Origin: Pseudoalteromonas ruthenica
GTDB lineage: Bacteria > Pseudomonadota > Gammaproteobacteria > Enterobacterales > Alteromonadaceae
Direction: 5' to 3'
DNA: 64,000 nucleotides
Assembly (NCBI RefSeq): GCF_008808095.1
Contig: NZ_CP023397.1
Coordinates: forward strand, 248,001 to 312,000
The translations under genes and the position numbers were made by a program. Of the stretch, positions 39,868 through 48,686 are shown piece by piece. The number at the start of each line of letters is the position of its first letter. Within the stretch, counting starts at the first letter, position 1. The notes below the pieces were generated by a model. That model had not been told where the DNA came from and searched no databases. It worked only from the letters and a program-made list of their open reading frames with translations.

Positions 39868-42800
39868 TCAAAAGTCGATAAAGTATCCCACGTTGAGTGT
39901 TAAGCTCTCACGGCCATTTTGGTCGGCACTTTGCCACACACCCTTTATGAAAAATTCATCATTGCCAAATGCTTGCACACCCAGCCCTACGTTAGCCGAA
40001 TAATCGACGCGTTGCTCAATAAAGTTATAACCCACGGCAGTATCAAGCCAATAGCGCATACCTGGGGTGTTTCGTCCAGGCTGTGAGACTTCACCACGCA
40101 GCAACGATTGGCCCAACGCTAAACGTCGGTATTTAGGGGTTAGAAAATCCACAGCTCTAACTGGCTCTGGGCGCTGCAAGTGTGCTGTTAATCGCTGTAA
40201 TGGCCGCTCGTCCAAGGTATTCTCCTGGTGGTCATATTGCGCAAACACCTGCCAACTTGGAGTAAAGTTGAATTGCTCACTCAGACGCACGCTGCTTTGC
40301 CATTGTTGACCGATAGGCTCACCAAAATCGGAATGAAATAGCGCCCGCGAAATATTTATATTTACTTGCTCGTAGCGCGTTGGCTGCCAGCTCAGTTGAT
40401 AGGCGAGCCTATCCTCATTGCCGAACATGTAGAGATTTTCACTTTGCTGCGAGGGCATGCTGTGACGCACACTCAAGGTGTGGCTTAGACGTCTATCTGA
40501 TTGCCACGTTGCGCTTGCATGCTGACCAAATACCGTGTTGGTATCGCGCTCGCTAATGGCAATACCAAAGTGCAGGTCTTGCCAACTCGGTCGAGCGCGT
40601 ATCCGCCAATCTAGATTCACACTCTGGTCTTGGTAATGATCGATTAGGGTTGAGGCGGGGTCGCCGCTATCATGTTGATAAGAGAGCGCCATATGACCAT
40701 CGCCTAAAGGACGATAATAGCTAAGCTGCTCTGTGCTTAGCTGCCACGTATCAAGCAGACTATGTTCAAAACGCACACCATGAGCATGGCGGTCGTGTTG
40801 GGCTGCTAAAAAGCGTTGCAATGGTGCTAAATCTTGTTTGGCGACACCACCATTAAGGGCTTGTTGGCCCAGTTGCCATGCGGCAAAATTATCACCTAAT
40901 AGCGAGAGTGCTGTGGCCCGCTCAGTGGCGGTCAGTGTTGTTGATTGGTAAGCCAAAGTACGCGCTTGCGAGTGGTTGCGCTGTGCCAGCGCTAAAGACA
41001 ATAAAATGCTGTCATTGAACTGCTCGGAAGCGATGACTTGATGGGCTTGTAACAAGGCTATCTTTTGTAAGGCTCCAAGCGTTGGGTCGCTAAACAAGGC
41101 ATTGATATCAGCGCCACCGTTGCCTTGGTGCAGATGCCAATTGAGCTGTGCGCTGGCATAGGCGGGCGATACTAAGGTGCGCAGCAATGATACGTAGCTA
41201 ATTTCGCCGTCCTGGAGGGCGCGAAGCTCAGCACTTAATTGTGTGAGCACTTGCACGCGCAAGCGTTGAGCCTGCGCTAAAGCACCTTGGTTTTGCAACA
41301 GCGAAGCCCAGGCTAATTTATCAGCGGCGGTGCTTAACTTGGCGTTATCTAACTTGCGATACCAGCTATCAGCATGAGTATATTCGCCCAGTTGCTGCGC
41401 CGCATAAGCTAACGCTTGATACATGGACGCAGTTTGCTGGTTGTGTGGTGCTAAATACCAGTACAACTCACGCAGCCATGGGGTGTCTTGACTGTCTATC
41501 GCCAGCCACAATGCACTTTGTTGCACGTTCGGGTTATGCGGGTACTGGGTGAGTAATGTACTTAGCAGCTCTTTGGCGCGAGTATGGTGTTTTTTATACA
41601 TGGCTAAACGCACGCGCAATAGCTGCACGGATAAGCGTTTATCGCCACTGTGATCGGCTGTTAAGGCGTCGCTGGCACGTTTTATCAGTGCTGCATTTTG
41701 CTCGCTGAGGCCATATTCTAGGAGATGATTGAGCACCACAATGCTTTTTGTTTGCGCATAATAAAGCCACAAGGTATCTAGGCTTTGTTGGTCTAGCTTA
41801 TTGTGGGTGGCAATCAGTAAGTAGGGGTCCAAACTGGTATCGCCTCGATGCACACGAGCACGCTGAAAACGCTGTTGTAATGGCCTGTTTGCGATATAGG
41901 TCGCCAGCTCTTGTAAGTTGGTAAGCTGCTCTACATCTAAGGCTTCTTCATCGCTGTATCGATAAAGTAGCATCAGTGCCTTATCTACCTCGCCAATCGC
42001 GACAAAGCTTTGCGCAAAGTAATTCAAGTTGATGTAGTCGTATGTCGGCTCAAGCGGCAAAGTTGCCCACAAGGCCGTGGCTTGCTTTGGTGCGCCGACA
42101 AAATTATAAAAACGCGCGAGTTGGAACCAATAAAACTCTCGAGCTGGAAAGCGCTGATGCAGCGTTTGCAAATGCGTGAGGGTCGTTTGTGCGCCTAGGG
42201 CTTTGTCACTGAAGTCGACCCATTGTTTAAGGGTGCTATCATCGAGCTCGTCTTTGAGTGCTAGCTGATAGTAAAAGTCGCTCAAAGCAAATAGGTCACT
42301 CTCTGCTAAAGCTTCACTGACACCTTGCCACAGAAGGGCTTTGTCAGGTTGCGTGGCAATAATTTGCTTTGCAAGTACCAGCGCACTGGCGGTATCGCCC
42401 AGCCAAAGATAGTAATCATGAAGTTGGCGCTTATCGGCTAAAGTAGGTGCAACACTCAAAACTTTAGCAAGCCACACTGCGGCTTGTTCAATATCACCCA
42501 CCTCAGCAAAGCGTTCACTGGCCTGGCGCCAATCAGCGGGATCAGTACTTTGTTTGGCCTTACTCGCACTTATTTGGGCTGCTAACGTTGGCTTGTTGGC
42601 GGCCCGTAAAAAATTAATACTCAACTGCAAACAGGTGTTGTCACACTGATGCTGATGGCGGCGAATAAGCGCCTCACCTTGTTGCCAGTGTTGTTGGGCG
42701 CTATATAACCCAAGTAACTGCTCAAAGTGCGCATCTGAGGGTTGTTGCTCGTACAAGGCTTGGCTGTGAAAAATAGCCCGCTCTTTAAGCCCCGCCTGCA

Positions 42801-43362
42801 ACGCTAAAGACAATAAAGCCTGATGTTCACCTTGTTGTTGACTTAGCAACTGATAAGCAAGGCGAGGCTCGCCTATTTGCAAGGCATAGCTGGCAAAGTG
42901 TTGGCGTTGTGATGAGTTGAGCTCTGGCACTAGGGCGTTTAAATAATCGATTAATTGTCTGCGCGCCGTTGGGTCTTGGCGCTGTATCAGTCGCAGTAGG
43001 CTGTCGGCGTAGAGCGTTTGCGCTTGCGCAAGTAAAGCGGAGTCGGCAAATTTAGTTAGCGGTGTTAGCTGGGCCAAGCTTTGATGATATTGATCGAGCT
43101 TGAAATGCTGCTTTGCGAGGGTTAAATCCAGTTTTAAACTCGGTACTTGGTTGCTTTTAAGCACGTTCAAGAAGGCGATGGCCACAGTGGGGTCTTGCGC
43201 GTCTTCAAGCATGTCAATCAGCAGAGCGCGATTGGGTTGCAGTATCCACAACAGCGCCAACGTTACCGTTGCAAGGGTGATCAGCGCACGACGACTCATC
43301 AACACGATACGCTTGTCGCCGCGAGGGTCGCCCTTGGTGTGAATACGCGCTGGCGGGTTCAT
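39868..43362 (-). CDS. pelB: Pel TPR/outer-membrane porin PelB
   Basis: ATG 43362 (MNPPARIHTKG) is preferred; an in-frame TTG 24 bp earlier is also possible. The product of about 1,164 aa has one N-terminal membrane helix (ALITLATVTLALLWIL), about 800 residues of TPR-type helical repeats, and a C-terminal 16-strand-type beta-barrel. It ends in an aromatic residue (GYFIDF), as outer-membrane porins do. PelB brings PelA to the export pore. The start lies 2 bp after the pelA stop. Confidence 0.92.
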   Translation of the reverse strand: MNPPARIHTKGDPRGDKRIVLMSRRALITLATVTLALLWILQPNRALLIDMLEDAQDPTVAIAFLNVLKSNQVPSLKLDLTLAKQHFKLDQYHQSLAQLTPLTKFADSALLAQAQTLYADSLLRLIQRQDPTARRQLIDYLNALVPELNSSQRQHFASYALQIGEPRLAYQLLSQQQGEHQALLSLALQAGLKERAIFHSQALYEQQPSDAHFEQLLGLYSAQQHWQQGEALIRRHQHQCDNTCLQLSINFLRAANKPTLAAQISASKAKQSTDPADWRQASERFAEVGDIEQAAVWLAKVLSVAPTLADKRQLHDYYLWLGDTASALVLAKQIIATQPDKALLWQGVSEALAESDLFALSDFYYQLALKDELDDSTLKQWVDFSDKALGAQTTLTHLQTLHQRFPAREFYWFQLARFYNFVGAPKQATALWATLPLEPTYDYINLNYFAQSFVAIGEVDKALMLLYRYSDEEALDVEQLTNLQELATYIANRPLQQRFQRARVHRGDTSLDPYLLIATHNKLDQQSLDTLWLYYAQTKSIVVLNHLLEYGLSEQNAALIKRASDALTADHSGDKRLSVQLLRVRLAMYKKHHTRAKELLSTLLTQYPHNPNVQQSALWLAIDSQDTPWLRELYWYLAPHNQQTASMYQALAYAAQQLGEYTHADSWYRKLDNAKLSTAADKLAWASLLQNQGALAQAQRLRVQVLTQLSAELRALQDGEISYVSLLRTLVSPAYASAQLNWHLHQGNGGADINALFSDPTLGALQKIALLQAHQVIASEQFNDSILLSLALAQRNHSQARTLAYQSTTLTATERATALSLLGDNFAAWQLGQQALNGGVAKQDLAPLQRFLAAQHDRHAHGVRFEHSLLDTWQLSTEQLSYYRPLGDGHMALSYQHDSGDPASTLIDHYQDQSVNLDWRIRARPSWQDLHFGIAISERDTNTVFGQHASATWQSDRRLSHTLSVRHSMPSQQSENLYMFGNEDRLAYQLSWQPTRYEQVNINISRALFHSDFGEPIGQQWQSSVRLSEQFNFTPSWQVFAQYDHQENTLDERPLQRLTAHLQRPEPVRAVDFLTPKYRRLALGQSLLRGEVSQPGRNTPGMRYWLDTAVGYNFIEQRVDYSANVGLGVQAFGNDEFFIKGVWQSADQNGRESLTLNVGYFIDF

Positions 43363-43364
43363 CG

Positions 43365-46133
43365 TTATTGACCCTGCCCCGGGCAATGGAGCTCAACATG
43401 GTAGCGTCCACGCTTAGAGCTGCGAATTGTCCATTGATTAGCTGCTTTATCAAGTGTAAGCGCGGGGTCGCTGAGCTTGTTTACTTGGCATGAAACGACA
43501 TTATCTAACGTTAGTTGCAAATCACGATGAGCCAGCACCGTAAAGCGTAACCTCTCTCCTTGCCATTGCCAGTGCTCAATCACCGCGTTGGCTTTAGCTA
43601 AATAGGCACGGTTAGAAAACGCCGCCGTATCGCCTTGGCTAAGCGATAAAGTTGAGCGTGGCTGTACTAAGGTGATGTAGTTGCCATCCGGGCCTGGGGT
43701 GACCCCCGCGATGCCTTCACTGTCACCATCTGGCAGTTGATTGCTAGCGATACGCAACGATTTTACGCCGGTACTGGTAATATGCCAGTTATCATCATCA
43801 ATGGCGCGAGCCACCCCAGTTTCATAAAGCGTGCGCGCACGGTGGGCGTATTCGCTTAAGTACAGTGGTGTTAATTCGTGCTTCTCTACCCAATCATAGA
43901 GGTGATCTAATGCGCCTAAAGAAGCAGGATAAACCCCGGAATACATATGGTAGTAAATGCTCACAGGCTTTAAGCGTCGTGGCGCACCGAGTAATTCAAA
44001 GGTTTCACTAGCACGGGCAAAGCCTCGGTAGTTTTCAGTCCACAGCTCTGTGTAGAGGTTTTCGTTCATCACCGCAGCGTAGACTTGAATGCCGTCTTTA
44101 TACCAGTTTAGGTGTGGGTATACTTGGGCAATAGAGTAGTTGTCGTTGAGTACATAGGTGTTGCCGCCATTGACGTTGTATAAATCGAGTTGCCTGGTTT
44201 TAGCAATGACATCGGCGGTTGGGTCGGCCATGCCAGACCACAAGAACACCTCCACTTGCTTATGTTTAGGGGCTAGATGCTCGTTGATATAACGCACACT
44301 GCCAAACACTTCACGGTCATAATCAAGGGTGTAATTGGGGACCGGTAAGGAATCACCATAGAGCTTTTCTTTCGCATCAATACGGTCGTCCCAAAAGAAA
44401 GGGTGGCTAAAGGTGTGCGAAGCAATTTCAACGTTATCAAGCGCGAAGGTTTGCCGCGCTATTTCCTCTAGCTCATTGGCAATGTCAGGGTATAAGCCAT
44501 GAGGAGCAACTTCCGCTTCAACCACTGAAACCGTATGGGGGAGGGGCGATTTTTTCAGCACATTATTGAGTATTGATGCGCCAGCATAGGGGCGCCCAGG
44601 AAGCCAAGCGACTGAGGGGAAACCATCGCCATCGATGTGCGCGGTAACGATGCGCAGCCCGGATTCTGTGGTGACATCGGGCACCGGAATAGCAGCAAGA
44701 GAAAACAGTGGCATTAGGTGCGCAAATGGCTCTAGTGGCCAACGGTTGCGATCGCCTATTAACTCTTGGACCGTCAGAGGTTCAAGAAACAGCCCACCCC
44801 AGGGCATACGCGCTACGCCCACGCCCGTATTGCCTTGGCTATCATTAATGCTCACTAACGCCGGTGTGCGTGAATCAGTTAACTGATATCGAGGAAATTG
44901 TTTGGGCGCAGCATGGGGCATGGGGTAGGTGAGCTTGGCTCCGCTACTTTCAAGCGCGCCGATGTAACTGCCGTTTTCACGTATCCCTAAACGCGCTAGC
45001 AAGGCTTCATCATCGGGAAGCTCACCGATAATGACTGTTGGCCGCTGAGAAATACTGCGCAGTAGCAGCTGTTGAGCATCTAAATGCTGATAACTGGCTT
45101 GGGGGAGCCAAAACGCGACGCCGGCGAACCGATTCAAGTCAAGTTGTGAAAGGCGACCATCACGAATATCAACGCATTGGGGAACATAGCCTTGATACTC
45201 AATTAAGGTGGCTAAATATTTATGACACGCAGACTGTTTTTTTAGCACTACGCTCGAGTCATAGACCCCCAGTACTCGCCGACGAACAGGGTAGTGCAAA
45301 GAGACCCCAAACTGCTGTAATAAGCCGTCGCTGACATAGGGGGTGAAGCCTAAAGCAGCGATTTCTTTTGCTGCCGCGACTCTGGCTTCTACACCCGCTG
45401 GCAGGTAGTCAATCACAATGGCCTCAATGCCCAAGCCCTCAATGTGCTCAAGCTTGGCGCGAAGCCACTGGATATCGCTATCGCTTTGGCGAGTATAGTC
45501 ATTCTTGGTTATATCAAAGCCGTACATCAGTGATTCGGCGACCACCGCTTGCGGCGGCTGGGCCAGCTTGTCGACCAATTCAAAGCCGCGATTGAGCATC
45601 ACCGGCAGTGATGTGGCGATATTATCGACGAGCGAGACAAGCGCTTGTTGTTGCGAGGCATGCTGTTCGCGAGGCAGTGCAAGTTGATAACTATCTAAGG
45701 TATCGAGAAAAACACCGCTGAATCCTTGACGCTGATAGCGCTCAGTTTGCTGTTGCAGATGTTGACGCCACACAGGTGATGCCGCATCCATAATTTCGGC
45801 TTGCCAGGCGCTGTTACGGCCCATGCTTGCGGCGTCTAAAAGCCGGGTATCTGCGCCTAGGTATTCCCCCACACTGAGATATGCATACACTTGCGTATTG
45901 GCATTTTTTAATTGCTGTAACTGGCGTTTTGACAGCTGCTCCGGTGACACCACAACCCGCTGATAGCTTATAAGCTCGCGCACGGAGTCAACTTCGCCGT
46001 AATAAAAAGCGATTGACTGTTCGTAGTGGGTGGATGCAACTGCTCTTGTAGGCTGCGCTATTAAACCCGAGACAACCAGAGCAACAACCACAGTGAAAAC
46101 AAATTTACATTTAGTCAATAGTAATACTGCCAA
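43365..46133 (-). CDS. pelA: Pel hydrolase/deacetylase PelA
   Basis: The 922-aa periplasmic protein has a signal peptide (FVFTVVVALVVSGLIA), an N-terminal GH114-like glycoside hydrolase domain (about 40-290; IAFYYGEVD, YLSVGEYLG, GVFLDTLDSY), a middle domain, a polysaccharide deacetylase domain (metal motif HIDGDG at 499-504 and HTFSH at 573-577) and a C-terminal beta domain. PelA partly deacetylates Pel and can cleave it. No ATG is available near the 5' end; TTG 46133 or TTG 46118 must serve. It is the first gene of the operon. Confidence 0.93.
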   Translation of the reverse strand: MAVLLLTKCKFVFTVVVALVVSGLIAQPTRAVASTHYEQSIAFYYGEVDSVRELISYQRVVVSPEQLSKRQLQQLKNANTQVYAYLSVGEYLGADTRLLDAASMGRNSAWQAEIMDAASPVWRQHLQQQTERYQRQGFSGVFLDTLDSYQLALPREQHASQQQALVSLVDNIATSLPVMLNRGFELVDKLAQPPQAVVAESLMYGFDITKNDYTRQSDSDIQWLRAKLEHIEGLGIEAIVIDYLPAGVEARVAAAKEIAALGFTPYVSDGLLQQFGVSLHYPVRRRVLGVYDSSVVLKKQSACHKYLATLIEYQGYVPQCVDIRDGRLSQLDLNRFAGVAFWLPQASYQHLDAQQLLLRSISQRPTVIIGELPDDEALLARLGIRENGSYIGALESSGAKLTYPMPHAAPKQFPRYQLTDSRTPALVSINDSQGNTGVGVARMPWGGLFLEPLTVQELIGDRNRWPLEPFAHLMPLFSLAAIPVPDVTTESGLRIVTAHIDGDGFPSVAWLPGRPYAGASILNNVLKKSPLPHTVSVVEAEVAPHGLYPDIANELEEIARQTFALDNVEIASHTFSHPFFWDDRIDAKEKLYGDSLPVPNYTLDYDREVFGSVRYINEHLAPKHKQVEVFLWSGMADPTADVIAKTRQLDLYNVNGGNTYVLNDNYSIAQVYPHLNWYKDGIQVYAAVMNENLYTELWTENYRGFARASETFELLGAPRRLKPVSIYYHMYSGVYPASLGALDHLYDWVEKHELTPLYLSEYAHRARTLYETGVARAIDDDNWHITSTGVKSLRIASNQLPDGDSEGIAGVTPGPDGNYITLVQPRSTLSLSQGDTAAFSNRAYLAKANAVIEHWQWQGERLRFTVLAHRDLQLTLDNVVSCQVNKLSDPALTLDKAANQWTIRSSKRGRYHVELHCPGQGQ

Positions 46134-46556
46134 TTAACTTAAACCAAGTGACGATGTGCGGCTGGGTAAGCCCTTTAATAGGTTGCTACAAACTGCTGCT
46201 GTTGAAACTAATTCTTTAGGGTGAGTTTGTCGCTATTATGTCACATTCCTGGGTAATGCGTCTACGCAATAATTTACCTAGGGTGAACAAAGGTAAACAA
46301 CTTACCGATAAGATGTATTGTTTATGCAAAACTGACCGACAACGGCTCTGTACCCAGCGAATTCTTTGCAATTTCGCGCAGAGCTTAACTAGACTGAACT
46401 AAGTAATAAATTACAGCAGCTTACAACACCATCACTGTTTAGTATCGCAGCTGCTATTTTTTTGCCAAGCAAATGCTATCTATGAAGTATAAGTTTTTGT
46501 TAATATAGAGTTTTATACGTGCAGCATGGCACGGGCGTCGTAACAGGGAATCATTA
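46134..46556. promoter_or_regulatory. divergent regulatory region between pelA and a PAS chemoreceptor
   Basis: This 423-bp gap must hold the pel promoter. An inverted repeat TTTACC (46273-46278) / GGTAAA (46292-46297) with a 13-bp spacer is the clearest operator-like feature. It is AT-rich near 46480-46520, ahead of the chemoreceptor. I see no gene, no riboswitch fold and no site I can assign to a named regulator. Confidence 0.4.
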
Positions 46557-48032
46557 ATGAGAAATAACCAACCCATCACCGCTAGTGAAAAGCGTTTTCC
46601 TCCCGAGCAAAAGCTCATTTCCGTCACTGATTTAAACGGCACTATCCTTGATTGTAACCAAGCGTTTGTCGATATCAGTGGCTTTAGCCGCGACGAATTG
46701 GTTGGCCAACCTCACAATATTGTCCGCCATCCCGATATGCCACCTGCGGCGTTTAAAACAATGTGGGGTTACCTAAAGCAAGGTAAAGCGTGGATGGGGC
46801 TAGTAAAAAACCGCTGTAAGAATGGTGACTACTACTGGGTTGATGCTCATGTTTCGCCCATTACCGAACAAGGTAAAGTGGTAGGGTATGAATCGGTACG
46901 CACCAGCCCACAACGTGAGGATGTTGCCCGCGCTGAGGCACTTTACGCGCGCATCAGAGACAATAAAAGCACGTTCACGCTGCCTAACAATACTGAATTT
47001 TATGCCTTGGGTCTTGCCCTCGCAGTCGCTTTTATTATCTTCCTAAGTGGCAACACTGTCGCCGCCGAGGCGGTGGCCTTAGTGAGTGTATTAGTGTTTG
47101 CCGGATTTAATACCTTTTCTCGGGTGCGTTTGAAAAAACGCCTAGACACACTCATAGGCGATCGCTTCTGCGACCCACTCGCGGTGCAAAGCTACTGCGA
47201 TCATGGTGGCCCTTTGGGGCGTTTAAGCGTAGCGGTGAAATCAGACAGGGCGCATTTAAATACCATCTTAACGCGTATCGATAATGCCGCGAACCGTGTT
47301 GCTGCAGATGCCAGCAGCAGCTATTCCATGTCGGTCGATGCGAGAGAGAAAATAGACGCTCAGCATCAGCAAACCGAGCAAGTCGCCACGGCAATGAACG
47401 AAATGACGGCCACCATTGGCGAAGTATCACAAAATGTACAGCTGACCTCTGAGCAAGCCAGCGAGGCCAATGATTTGGCCTCAGAAGGAGCCGCAGTGGC
47501 AGATAAGACTCGTCAATCTATTGAAACCTTAGGGCACACGGTGCAGCAAATAGGTGACTCGGTACAAGGGGTCTCAGAGCAGTCAGCCTTGATTGCGCAA
47601 GCGGCGCAAATGATTGAACAAATTGCTGAGCAAACCAACCTATTGGCACTCAATGCGGCGATTGAAGCGGCGCGTGCTGGTGAGCAAGGCCGAGGCTTTG
47701 CGGTGGTAGCTGATGAGGTAAGGCAACTTGCACAACGCACACAGAAATCGACCGGGGAGATCCAGGGGATCATTAGCGAGCTCAATAGCCGCAGTGAGCA
47801 GGCGGTCACTATTGCTGAGCAAGGGCGTAAAGAGTCGCAACAAGGCCTTGATGAAGTGCAACTAAGCACCGAAAAACTCAGTGGTATTGCTCAGGCGGTG
47901 GCCAATATTAACGACATGGCGAATCAAATGGCTGCGGCTGTTGAAGAGCAGGCTCATGTGGCTGAGGATATTAACCAGCAAGTGGTCAGTATTGCCGGCC
48001 TGGCTGATGATAGTCAGCAAAGCTCGGATTAA
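46557..48032 (+). CDS. PAS-domain chemoreceptor (Aer-like), prematurely stopped
   Basis: The 491-aa product has an N-terminal PAS domain (about 20-125; [22 protein letters not shown]), two close hydrophobic segments (about 145-190) and an MCP signalling domain with the conserved tip near 355-390 ([13 protein letters not shown]...). It resembles Aer-type redox or energy taxis receptors. The frame stops at TAA 48030-48032, but the same frame continues for 27 codons (AQQAITRLTTVSDEL...) to TAA at 48114-48116. That tail reads as the normal MCP C-terminal helix. One base change from CAA, GAA or AAA explains the stop. The signalling tip is kept, so the truncated protein may still work. Confidence 0.88.
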   Translation: MRNNQPITASEKRFPPEQKLISVTDLNGTILDCNQAFVDISGFSRDELVGQPHNIVRHPDMPPAAFKTMWGYLKQGKAWMGLVKNRCKNGDYYWVDAHVSPITEQGKVVGYESVRTSPQREDVARAEALYARIRDNKSTFTLPNNTEFYALGLALAVAFIIFLSGNTVAAEAVALVSVLVFAGFNTFSRVRLKKRLDTLIGDRFCDPLAVQSYCDHGGPLGRLSVAVKSDRAHLNTILTRIDNAANRVAADASSSYSMSVDAREKIDAQHQQTEQVATAMNEMTATIGEVSQNVQLTSEQASEANDLASEGAAVADKTRQSIETLGHTVQQIGDSVQGVSEQSALIAQAAQMIEQIAEQTNLLALNAAIEAARAGEQGRGFAVVADEVRQLAQRTQKSTGEIQGIISELNSRSEQAVTIAEQGRKESQQGLDEVQLSTEKLSGIAQAVANINDMANQMAAAVEEQAHVAEDINQQVVSIAGLADDSQQSSD

Positions 48033-48116
48033 GCGCAACAAGCTATTACTCGCTTAACAACTGTATCAGATGAACTCTGTGAGCTGGTGGTGCGCTTCTC
48101 TCGCTCACATGATTAA
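48033..48116 (+). pseudogene. in-frame C-terminal remnant of the PAS chemoreceptor
   Basis: Twenty-seven codons in the same frame as the receptor, directly after its TAA. They read as the expected last amphipathic helix of an MCP (AQQAITRLTTVSDEL ... VVRFSRSHD), followed by a second TAA. Not separately translated as far as can be seen. Confidence 0.75.
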
Positions 48117-48686
48117 TACCTAAACTGTCAGCGCGCTGAGCGTGCTGACTAGGCCTATCACCGCCTGAGTAACGCTTATGGCGGTGAACCTGCTTGCACA
48201 CGTGTCACTCTTAACTCCCCCGTCAACCCTTTTCCCAGTGCTTGTGAACGGCAAGTAAAAACCACCAACATGTGCAGGGATATTAACGTTGACGTTAATG
48301 TCATATTTCTAAATAGCATAACTCTTTGCATTTTCTATCATCAAAGCTATTAAAAAACTGTTTTGGTTATAAACTAGACGAAATAAATATGTACCCAATA
48401 TAACTCTAATTGTTTACCAAAGGTTAATCTTTTGTTCATTTTGTGATTGCTAGACTCCACGCGGCTTTGAGGTACAAACTTACAAAAAACTGAATGAATA
48501 AAGTGGCATGCTTACCCCAGTTTTTAGCAATTTATTCGAATAAACAAACGGTTCTTCTAGAACTAAAACGTCTAAAAAGTGGTCGACTATTGCTTGAAGA
48601 GCCGGATAGGTGTGATAAGTTTTAAAAGCATTGTAAATATATTGTTATAAAAATAACGCAACAAACCTTACGTCGTGGAGAACAAA
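48117..48686. promoter_or_regulatory. 570-bp regulatory gap before the chitin cluster
   Basis: No gene is seen. Two adjacent hairpins lie at 48127-48149 (10-bp stem, TGA loop) and 48159-48186 (CACCGCC/GGCGGTG stem). They lack a T run but may end or protect the receptor mRNA. A perfect 18-bp inverted repeat ATTAACGT-TG-ACGTTAAT spans 48282-48299, an operator-like site. The last 250 bp are AT-rich and probably contain the chitinase promoter, though no clear -35/-10 pair stands out. A GGAG ribosome site precedes ATG 48687. Confidence 0.5.

Noticed and set aside
40067..40309. 80-aa + strand frame inside pelB, and similar frames at 43100-43371
   Set aside because: Shadows of the pelB coding strand with no start signals or recognisable motifs.
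48117..48686. c-di-GMP (GEMM) riboswitch ahead of the chitinase, as seen before some Vibrio chitin-binding genes
   Set aside because: Hairpins are present but the conserved GEMM loops and tetraloop receptor are not seen.
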